Of a stretch of DNA of 38,798 bases, positions 32,851 to 38,798 are shown in pieces. Under the pieces are notes generated by a model. It saw only the letters and a program-made list of their open reading frames with translations. It did not search any database and was not told where the DNA came from. The translations under genes were made by a program, and so were the position numbers. This DNA is from an uncultured Prevotella sp. (lineage in GTDB: Bacteria; Bacteroidota; Bacteroidia; Bacteroidales; Bacteroidaceae). The stretch is taken from positions 1 to 38,798 of the forward strand of contig CAJOFA010000024.1 of assembly GCA_905233985.1 (NCBI GenBank), read 5' to 3'. The stretch's first letter is position 1; each line of letters opens with the position of its first letter.

Positions 32851-33549
32851 ATGAAAAGACTGATTACCTTAGTGCTGACAGCCGTTGCTTTGACGGCTTG
32901 CTCGCAAATCAAGAAGAACGTGCATCAGATCATCCACAACGAGGAACAGATAGAGCATCTGCAGCATCCTGTCAGGAGCACACTATCGTTCCATGAGACC
33001 TATAACGCAGGCGAATACCTTGAAGCTATTTATAAGAATGCTCCCGAAGGTACGTTCCTCATGGGATTCAACGACACACCGATGGCAGGCTTTGTAGCTG
33101 CTGCCGACACCGCTAAGTTCATGGAGGCTATGCACAAGGAAGCTGTGCGTAAGGCACTGCCCAATGACTGCCGCCTGATGCTTGCTCGGTTTAAGAGTGA
33201 CGTTCCGGACGACGAGCGTGATCTGCACTCCGTCTATTTGGTCAAGACAAGCAAAAACTTGTCCATGTGGAACGTGACGCTCCAAGACATCTATGTAAGT
33301 GACGAAATCTATGCGGGTCATCCCATCATTGCTTTTCAGTTGAGTGGTAAGGAGGTGGAGCAGTGGGCGACGATGACGCGTATGAACATCGGCAAGTTCA
33401 TCACCATTGTCTTCGAGGACCGTGTGCTCTGCGCACCACGTGTCAACTCGGAGATTACCGGCGGTGCTGCCTCTATCTCCAGTGAGTTCACTAAGGAGCA
33501 GGCTTGCGCTCTGGTCGAGGAAATCGTGAGCAAGAGCTCGGCAGAGTAA
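32851..33549 (+). CDS. Lipoprotein with SecD P1-head-like domain
   Basis: A 232-residue protein from ATG 32851, with a lipobox LTAC and acylated Cys17. The middle (residues 30-160) is not recognised. The C-terminal part, about 165-230, reads EVEQWATMTRMNIGKFITIV, then EDRVLCAPRVNSEITGGAAS and FTKEQACALVEEI. This follows the head of the P1 domain of SecD/SecDF (gating by a periplasmic domain in protein export), including the ITGG turn. No SecD membrane helices are present. It may have borrowed the fold for another envelope role; the function is not established. The 47-residue longer frame is rejected because it includes the promoter. Confidence 0.75.
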   Translation: MKRLITLVLTAVALTACSQIKKNVHQIIHNEEQIEHLQHPVRSTLSFHETYNAGEYLEAIYKNAPEGTFLMGFNDTPMAGFVAAADTAKFMEAMHKEAVRKALPNDCRLMLARFKSDVPDDERDLHSVYLVKTSKNLSMWNVTLQDIYVSDEIYAGHPIIAFQLSGKEVEQWATMTRMNIGKFITIVFEDRVLCAPRVNSEITGGAASISSEFTKEQACALVEEIVSKSSAE

Positions 33550-33577
33550 ATGGATGTTCGATAAAGTTCAAATAAAT

Positions 33578-33608
33578 TTGGCTTTTCGCTCACTTATTAG
33601 TATCTTTG
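33578..33608 (+). promoter_or_regulatory. Promoter of argS
   Basis: TTG (33578-33580), a 20-nt spacer and TATCTTTG (33601-33608) precede the ATG at 33627 by 18 nt. Confidence 0.75.
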
Positions 33609-33626
33609 CACCCAAAATCCAAAGAG

Positions 33627-35411
33627 ATGAATATAGAATCAATGATTAGCAAGGCTGCAGGCGAAGCCGTAAAGGCGCTCTATGGCATGGATGCCACAGA
33701 AAAGATGCTGCAGTTGCAGAAGACAAGAAATGAGTTTGAGGGTAACCTGACGCTCGTGGTGTTTCCCTTTGTAAAGGCTGCCAAGAAGAGTCCTGAGCAG
33801 ACAGCGCAGGAGATTGGCGAATATTTGGTAAATAACTGCCCGGCCGTCGAGAAGTTTAATGTGGTGAAAGGCTTTCTGAACATGAACATCGGCGACGGCG
33901 CTTGGCTTCAGCTGTTGGAGGCCATCGACAAAGACGAGCACTTCGGCATGAAACTTGCCGACGAGAGTTCCCCTCTCGTCATGATTGAATATTCTTCGCC
34001 CAACACCAACAAACCCCTGCACCTCGGTCATGTACGCAACAACCTATTGGGCTGGTCGCTGGCACAGATTATGGAGGCCAATGGCAACAAGGTCGTGAAA
34101 ACGAACATTGTCAACGACCGCGGTATCCATATCTGCAAGTCGATGCTCGCCTGGCTGAGGTACGGCAACGGTGAGACCCCCGAAAGCTCCGGCAAGAAGG
34201 GTGACCACCTCATCGGCGACTACTATGTGGCTTTCGACAAGCACTACCGTGAGGAAGTGAAGGAGCTGGTAGCTCAGGGCATGGACGAAGAAAAAGCCAA
34301 GCAGGAGGCCCCGCTCATAAAGGAGGCTCACGAGATGCTGGTGAAGTGGGAACAGAACGACCCCGAGACACGTGCTCTGTGGGAGAAAATGAACAACTGG
34401 GTATATGCCGGCTTCGACGAGACGTACAAGAAGTTGGGTGTGTCGTTCGACAAGATTTATTACGAGAGCCAGACCTACCTCAAGGGTAAGGCCAAGGTAG
34501 AAGAAGGACTCGCCAAGGGTCTCTTTGAGCGCCACGAAGACAACAGCGTTTGGGCCGACCTCACGAACGAAGGACTTGACAAGAAGCTTTTGCTGCGCAG
34601 CGACGGCACCTCGGTTTATATGACACAGGACATCGGAACAGCCGAGATGCGTTTTCAGGACTACCCCATCGACAAGATGATCTATGTAGTGGGCAACGAA
34701 CAGAACTATCACTTCCAGGTGCTCTCCATCTTGCTCGACCGACTCGGTTTCAAGTGGGGTAAGGAACTCACACACTTCAGCTACGGCATGGTGGAACTGC
34801 CCAACGGTAAGATGAAGAGCCGCGAGGGTACCGTCGTCGATGCCGATGACCTGATGGAGCTGATGGTTGGGGATGCCTACAAGATCTCTATGGAGTTGGG
34901 TAAGTTCGATGACATGACCGAGGAGGAACGTCGCGAAATTGCCCGTATTGTGGGTATGGGTGCCTTGAAGTACTTCATCCTGAAGGTCGATGCAAGAAAG
35001 AATATGCTCTTCAATCCGGAGGAGAGTATCGACTTCAACGGTAATACAGGTCCCTTTATTCAATATACCTATGCTCGCATCCGCAGTATTCTGCGCAAAG
35101 CAGGTAATCAGAATTCTCAATTCTCAATTCTCAATTCTCAATTGAGCGAGAAGGAAGTCGAACTCATCCAGAAGATGAATGAGTTCGGGGCTGCTGTCGA
35201 GCAGGCAGGCAAGGACTATTCGCCCTCAGGCATCGCTAACTACTGCTACGAACTGACCAAAGTGTTCAACCAGTTCTATCACGATTACTCGATTCTCAAC
35301 GAGCCCGACGAGCAGAAGAAGGCCGTGCGCCTGATGCTGGCCAAGAATGTAGCTAAGATTATCAAGAACGGAATGGGGCTGCTGGGCATTGAAGTGCCTG
35401 AGCGCATGTAA
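33627..35411 (+). CDS. argS: Arginyl-tRNA synthetase
   Basis: A 594-residue class I synthetase from ATG 33627 (MNIESMISKAAGEAV). The longer frame from 33606 starts inside the promoter. The HIGH-type motif is HLGH (residues 132-135) in SSPNTNKPLHLGHVRNN. The KMSK-like region reads KMKSREGT near 395, with SYGMVELPNGKMKSREGTVV being characteristic. GNTGPFIQYTYARI and the DALR anticodon-binding domain follow. Near residues 495-507 an in-frame low-complexity insert (NQNSQFSILNSQLSE) comes from four AATTCTC units plus flanking bases, at the junction with the anticodon-binding domain. It attaches arginine to tRNA-Arg. It lies 12 nt upstream of the RNase HI-like gene. Confidence 0.96.
   Translation: MNIESMISKAAGEAVKALYGMDATEKMLQLQKTRNEFEGNLTLVVFPFVKAAKKSPEQTAQEIGEYLVNNCPAVEKFNVVKGFLNMNIGDGAWLQLLEAIDKDEHFGMKLADESSPLVMIEYSSPNTNKPLHLGHVRNNLLGWSLAQIMEANGNKVVKTNIVNDRGIHICKSMLAWLRYGNGETPESSGKKGDHLIGDYYVAFDKHYREEVKELVAQGMDEEKAKQEAPLIKEAHEMLVKWEQNDPETRALWEKMNNWVYAGFDETYKKLGVSFDKIYYESQTYLKGKAKVEEGLAKGLFERHEDNSVWADLTNEGLDKKLLLRSDGTSVYMTQDIGTAEMRFQDYPIDKMIYVVGNEQNYHFQVLSILLDRLGFKWGKELTHFSYGMVELPNGKMKSREGTVVDADDLMELMVGDAYKISMELGKFDDMTEEERREIARIVGMGALKYFILKVDARKNMLFNPEESIDFNGNTGPFIQYTYARIRSILRKAGNQNSQFSILNSQLSEKEVELIQKMNEFGAAVEQAGKDYSPSGIANYCYELTKVFNQFYHDYSILNEPDEQKKAVRLMLAKNVAKIIKNGMGLLGIEVPERM
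35112..35144. repeat. AATTCTC heptad repeat inside argS
   Basis: AATTCTC occurs four times head to tail (35112-35139) and is followed by AATTG. It is the reverse complement of the heptads between sufC and sufD. Within argS it adds NSQFSILNSQ-like residues in frame. Confidence 0.85.
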
Positions 35412-35423
35412 TGGTATTGGTTA

Positions 35424-35885
35424 ATGGTTCAAAACCCTCCCGATTATAGACATGATACCGTGCTACCCCTTCCGATGGAGGTGCGGGCAGATGCTTGGGC
35501 TGTGGATGCGGCGTGCAGCGGCAATCCCGGACCAATGGAATATCAGGCGATAGATTTGGCGACAGGCTATCGGGTGTTTCACTTCGGCCCAATCCATGGC
35601 ACGAATAATATCGGAGAGTTCCTGGCCATTGTCCATGCACTAGCCCTTTGTTGGAACCAGGGCCTGCACAACAAAACCATCTACTCAGACTCCTATAACG
35701 CCATTCTCTGGGTAAACAAGCGCAAGTGCAAGACGAAACTGGAGCGCACACCGCAGACAGAACAGCTTTACCAGATCATCGCCCGAGCCGAAAACTGGCT
35801 CAACACACATGACTTCCGTAATCCCATCATCAAATGGGAGACCTCGAAATGGGGTGAAGTTCCTGCCGACTTCGGTCGTAAGTAA
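35424..35885 (+). CDS. RNase HI-like protein
   Basis: A 153-residue protein of the RNase H fold. The acidic residues fit the D-E-D-D pattern: D in AVDAACSGNPGP, E in NNIGEFLAIVHAL, D in IYSDSYNAILWV and D in PADFGRK at the C-terminus. It has no N-terminal hybrid-binding domain. Bacteroidales carry this short RNase HI-like form, which removes RNA from RNA/DNA hybrids. The ATG at 35424 follows argS by 12 nt; ATG 35475 (MEVRADAWAVDAAC) is an alternative that keeps the active site. It is the second RNase H type here, after the rnhB gene at 27008. Confidence 0.85.
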   Translation: MVQNPPDYRHDTVLPLPMEVRADAWAVDAACSGNPGPMEYQAIDLATGYRVFHFGPIHGTNNIGEFLAIVHALALCWNQGLHNKTIYSDSYNAILWVNKRKCKTKLERTPQTEQLYQIIARAENWLNTHDFRNPIIKWETSKWGEVPADFGRK

Positions 35886-36008
35886 TTCGTTCTCTCGCGC
35901 ACGTTAATATTATAGAAGAGCCTTGGATTCTGTGCGTTGTGCAAACCATTGCGCAGAGAAAGAGTAACGCTTTGACCGTCAAACGACAGCAGGTTACCAA
36001 TAATGTTA

Positions 36009-36016
36009 TAACTTTG
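36009..36016 (+). promoter_or_regulatory. -7 box of the amylase gene
   Basis: TAACTTTG matches TAnnTTTG and lies 28 nt before the ATG. No TTG is found at the normal spacing, so regulation by an activator is possible. Confidence 0.5.
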
Positions 36017-36044
36017 CACCAACAATATTAAAAACTAACGACCG

Positions 36045-38066
36045 ATGAAGAAACTGTTTTCCATTCTTTTCGCTTTGCTCCTCGTGCCCGGCATGATGAT
36101 GGCACAGGGATGGCCCGCAAACTACAAGGGCGTGATGCTGCAGGGGTTCTACTGGGACTCTTACGATGACTCTAGTTGGTCTGTATTAACCAGTCAGGCT
36201 GATGAACTTGCATCGGCGTTCGACCTCATCTGGATTCCGCAGAGTGCCAACTGTGGCGGTACCTCCATGGGTTACGACCCGCTCTACTGGTTCCCGGGGC
36301 ACTATAATAGCTCGTTCGGTACAGAGCAGGAGCTGCGCACGATGATTCAGACCTTCAAGAACAAAGGTCTAAAAACCATCGGCGATGTAGTCGTCAATCA
36401 CCGCAAGAATGTCTCTAACTGGGTGGACTTCCCTAAGGAGACCTACAATGGTGCAGATTATCAGCTGCTTTCTACCGACATCTGTAAGGATGATGATGGT
36501 GGTGCCACGCTGACATGGGCCAACAATAACGGCTATTCGCTCTCTGCCAACAACGATACGGGTGAAGGATGGTCAGGCATGCGCGACCTCGACCACCAGA
36601 GCACCAATGTGCAAGAAAATGTGAAGGCTTACGTGAAGATGCTCATTGATGAGTTTGGTTATGCCGGCTTCCGCTACGACATGGTGAAGGGCTACTCAGC
36701 CTCTTATACTAAGTTGTATAATGAGTATGCCAACCCTGAGTTCAGCATCGGCGAATACTGGGACGGTTCGACCGCTATCAAGAAATGGATTAACGAAACG
36801 GGAAAGACCAGCGCTGCTTTTGATTTCCAGTTCAAGTATGTTGTGCGCAATGCAACTGACAAGAATGACTGGAGCTACCTGGGCAAGCAGAATGACGGCA
36901 ACTGGCCGCTTATTGACAGTCAGGTAGGCGATTATAAGCAATATGCAATAACCTTCGTCGAGAACCACGACACGGAAGTTCGTCACGACGGTTCTTCGAA
37001 CGGGCCGATACGTAAGGACACGCTGGCAGCCAACGCTTATCTGCTCGCCATGCCAGGAACCCCTTGTGTCTTTATGACCCACTGGCTGGCTTACAGGAAC
37101 GACATCAAGTCGATGATTGACGTGCGCAAAGTTGCCGGCATTAACAACATGTCAGACTACAGCAACATGCGCAGCTCTCAGACCTATTACGCCAATCTCA
37201 TCAAGAACGGCGCTGACGATGCACTGATGGTGGTTGTGGGTAGTGACCTGAACGGCTATATACCTTCTGCCAGCCAATGGACGAAGGTGCTGACGGGTTA
37301 CCACTATGCCTATTATCTGCCCAACACAATGGAAATAGCATGGGCAGACAAGGCTTCGGGAACATACGAGACGACAGACGACTATTTGAAAGTGAAGCTC
37401 ACCGCCGTATCTTCCGATAGCAATGCACAATTAGTCCTTACTACTGACGGTTCAGAACCCACGGCAGACAGTTCGACGTACCCCAGCGGTTCAAACATCT
37501 TTGTTCCCGTTGGTACGACCACGCTGAAGGTAGGTCTGCTCCTTAACGGCACCGTCAGCAAGGTCATTACGCGCACCTATACTGTGAAGGAAGTTGAGGA
37601 GTTTGTCATTCCCGATTTCTGCATCGCTAACGAAGGTGAGACCTGCGCGTTCTTTGAGGCACCGGCATCATGGACAAGCACCATTAAATGCTGGGCATGG
37701 GGAGCTGGCGGTTCGCCGAACTATACAGGAGGCACATGGCCTGGCGCAGACTGTGTCAAAGTAGGAACCAGAGACGGAAACGCAGTTTATAAATGGACCT
37801 ATGATGGCACGCTGACCACCAAGCCGGCATTCATCATTTTCAGCAACAACGGTTCTCCGCAGACCGACGACCTGACGTTTACCAATGCCGGTTACTACAA
37901 CAAGCAAGGATTGCTGGGTGTGGTCACTCCCACAGGCATCAACAATATCAACCATGAAACAACGAGCAATAACTATTGGTACACGCTGGATGGTCGGAAA
38001 CTCGACAAGATGCCGACCACGAAGGGAATATACATCACCAACGGAGTAAAGGTTGTGATTAAGTGA
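36045..38066 (+). CDS. Secreted GH13 alpha-amylase with starch-binding module
   Basis: A 673-residue enzyme that hydrolyses alpha-1,4-glucan bonds. A signal peptide (KKLFSILFALLLVPGMMMAQ) precedes the (beta/alpha)8 domain. The nucleophile is D212 (GFRYDMVKGY), the acid/base E237 (FSIGEYWDG) and the transition-state Asp D309 (VENHDTEV). DVVVNHR is the first conserved region. Residues about 445-510 resemble a chitobiase-C-like Ig module (LVLTTDGSEPTADSST). A CBM26-like starch-binding module follows (AWGAGGSPNYTGGTWPGADC, IIFSNNG). The last 30 residues (WYTLDGRKLD, KGIYI, VKVVIK) match those of the MBG protein at 4133, suggesting the same sorting route. No susCD genes are nearby. Confidence 0.94.
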   Translation: MKKLFSILFALLLVPGMMMAQGWPANYKGVMLQGFYWDSYDDSSWSVLTSQADELASAFDLIWIPQSANCGGTSMGYDPLYWFPGHYNSSFGTEQELRTMIQTFKNKGLKTIGDVVVNHRKNVSNWVDFPKETYNGADYQLLSTDICKDDDGGATLTWANNNGYSLSANNDTGEGWSGMRDLDHQSTNVQENVKAYVKMLIDEFGYAGFRYDMVKGYSASYTKLYNEYANPEFSIGEYWDGSTAIKKWINETGKTSAAFDFQFKYVVRNATDKNDWSYLGKQNDGNWPLIDSQVGDYKQYAITFVENHDTEVRHDGSSNGPIRKDTLAANAYLLAMPGTPCVFMTHWLAYRNDIKSMIDVRKVAGINNMSDYSNMRSSQTYYANLIKNGADDALMVVVGSDLNGYIPSASQWTKVLTGYHYAYYLPNTMEIAWADKASGTYETTDDYLKVKLTAVSSDSNAQLVLTTDGSEPTADSSTYPSGSNIFVPVGTTTLKVGLLLNGTVSKVITRTYTVKEVEEFVIPDFCIANEGETCAFFEAPASWTSTIKCWAWGAGGSPNYTGGTWPGADCVKVGTRDGNAVYKWTYDGTLTTKPAFIIFSNNGSPQTDDLTFTNAGYYNKQGLLGVVTPTGINNINHETTSNNYWYTLDGRKLDKMPTTKGIYITNGVKVVIK

Positions 38067-38104
38067 GAATAAAAGGATAGAACAATCTCTTTTTCTACAT
38101 AGTC

Positions 38105-38140
38105 AAGCGCGAGGTCAGACCGTCAGTCTGCCTCGCGCTT
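38105..38140. terminator. Bidirectional hairpin between the amylase and acyltransferase genes
   Basis: AAGCGCGAGG (38105-38114) pairs with CCTCGCGCTT (38131-38140), and CAGAC (38116-38120) with GTCTG (38126-38130), around a 5-nt loop. The right arm overlaps the last codons of the acyltransferase gene. It lies between convergent genes and may stop both. Confidence 0.7.
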
Positions 38141-38680
38141 AATGATTTCTGCCGGATTGCCTGCTACGGTACAGCCGTCAGGCACATCCTTAAACACCAC
38201 GGAGCCCGCGGCAATCTTCACATTGTTGCCGATGGTGATGCCGCCATAGACCGTAGCCCCCGTATAGATGCTCACGTTGTCGCCAATGGTGGGACGTCCA
38301 CCCTTGCCGTTGCCCAGCGTAACGAGTTGCAGACAATAGAAGTTACGTCCGATGCGCTCAGCGTTCAAGTAGGAGGCATAATTGTGCTCAAAGTGTGCCC
38401 CTTCGCCAATGGACGGACAGCAGATGTTTAGCGTGCGCTCCGGCGGCAGCATCCACTTGATGAGTGCTGAGCGGTAGTCGCCCATACGATAGTAGAAAAG
38501 GTTGCGGAATACGCGCTCCCTCGTACATGTCTTGATGAAGTTCAGCACCGTGGGGCGCTGGTCCTGATACTTCACAAGGTCGCCGTCCACCTTTCTGCGG
38601 TTCAGCAGGTAAAGCCCGATGTGCGGGATCATGCGCAACGTACTGGCCGAAAGCAGCACAAACTGTGTGTATGGGTTCAT
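38123..38680 (-). CDS. Hexapeptide-repeat acyltransferase (serine acetyltransferase-like)
   Basis: A 185-residue protein with a left-handed beta-helix: IGDNVSIYTGATVYGGITIGN, then NVKIAAGSVVFKDVPDGCTV and AGNPAEIIKR, all typical of CysE/maltose acetyltransferase-type trimers. The N-terminal roughly 80 residues are helical and unlike full CysE, and no CysK gene is nearby. Similar proteins are common in polysaccharide loci, where they O-acetylate sugars. The gene starts 27 nt from an IS terminus and is convergent with the amylase gene. Its promoter may lie within the IS or be lost. The specific substrate cannot be read. Confidence 0.85.
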   Translation of the reverse strand: MNPYTQFVLLSASTLRMIPHIGLYLLNRRKVDGDLVKYQDQRPTVLNFIKTCTRERVFRNLFYYRMGDYRSALIKWMLPPERTLNICCPSIGEGAHFEHNYASYLNAERIGRNFYCLQLVTLGNGKGGRPTIGDNVSIYTGATVYGGITIGNNVKIAAGSVVFKDVPDGCTVAGNPAEIIKREAD

Positions 38681-38706
38681 ATATGATATTTATTTGATGT
38701 CACTAC

Positions 38707-38798
38707 TGTCCCGTTAAAGTGGACTAATCGGTCTTTGAAACAATTGAAATTCAGTCTTTTACAAGCATCATTTAGGGTGCGACGATTTGAATTCGTAT
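38707..38798 (-). mobile_element. 3' end of a second, related insertion sequence, cut by the window edge
   Basis: The terminus TGTCCCGTTAAAG (38707-38719) resembles the left-edge terminus and points the other way. On the minus strand a frame from 38796 reads TNSNRRTLNDACKRLNF, then NCFKDRLVHFNGT, and is related to the left transposase tail (TNFNDVKD). The frame is open through the terminus and reaches a stop only at 38677, in host DNA, so the true transposase end is uncertain. Confidence 0.5.

Overview
The window looks like a chromosomal contig from a Bacteroidota genome, most probably Prevotellaceae (Prevotella/Segatella-like). The evidence is the Bacteroidales promoter grammar (TTG, 19-20 nt, TAnnTTTG) seen repeatedly, weak or absent Shine-Dalgarno sites, secreted proteins ending in a YTLDG...KGIYI..GKKVVIK tail, the rimP-nusA-infB-sufBCDS gene order, and 7-bp AT-rich tandem spacers between genes. 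Both edges run into 3' ends of related insertion-sequence transposases pointing into the window, so the assembly probably broke at two copies of one IS family.

Layout. 1-93: IS end. 94-936: no gene, repeat-rich. 937-2064: AAA-type ATPase. 2278-4068: a tyrosine recombinase gene (2655-3833) enclosed by a near-perfect inverted repeat with a recombinase-core-like structure. 4133-8356, plus strand: a large secreted MBG-repeat protein, a 48-residue peptide with a run of seven glycines, and a QueC-like PP-loop enzyme. 8591-14421, minus strand: seven closely spaced genes (BASS-type transporter, HprK-like kinase, S26-like peptidase, PqqD-like protein, ABC exporter, small membrane protein, deoD). 14494-15213: Sel1-repeat protein. 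15336-27634, plus strand: rimP-nusA-infB, a SpoIIE-type phosphatase, sufBCDS and rnhB. 27746-28812: aroQ and an O-methyltransferase. 29010-31875: korA-korB. 32046-33549: a His/Asn-rich secreted protein and a lipoprotein with a SecD P1-head-like domain. 33627-35885: argS and an RNase HI-like gene. 36045-38066: secreted GH13 alpha-amylase. 38123-38680: hexapeptide-repeat acyltransferase. No tRNA, rRNA or CRISPR array was seen.

Most interesting. The recombinase segment (2278-4068) has the build of a self-encoded invertible switch. A complete consensus promoter (TTG-20-TAATTTTG) sits just inside its left end on the minus strand and points out of the segment. Inversion would aim it at the MBG protein gene at 4133, followed by the Gly-rich peptide and QueC-like gene. 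As drawn, the segment would be in the OFF state. Downstream, the peptide and QueC-like protein look like a precursor plus modifying enzyme, and the minus-strand PqqD/S26/HprK/ABC set looks like RiPP maturation and export machinery without an adjacent precursor. The sequences, repeats and motifs are seen directly; the switching and the peptide-modification roles are inference.

The remainder is mainly housekeeping: ribosome maturation and translation factors, Fe-S cluster assembly, 2-oxoacid oxidation, shikimate pathway, arginyl-tRNA synthesis and starch breakdown.
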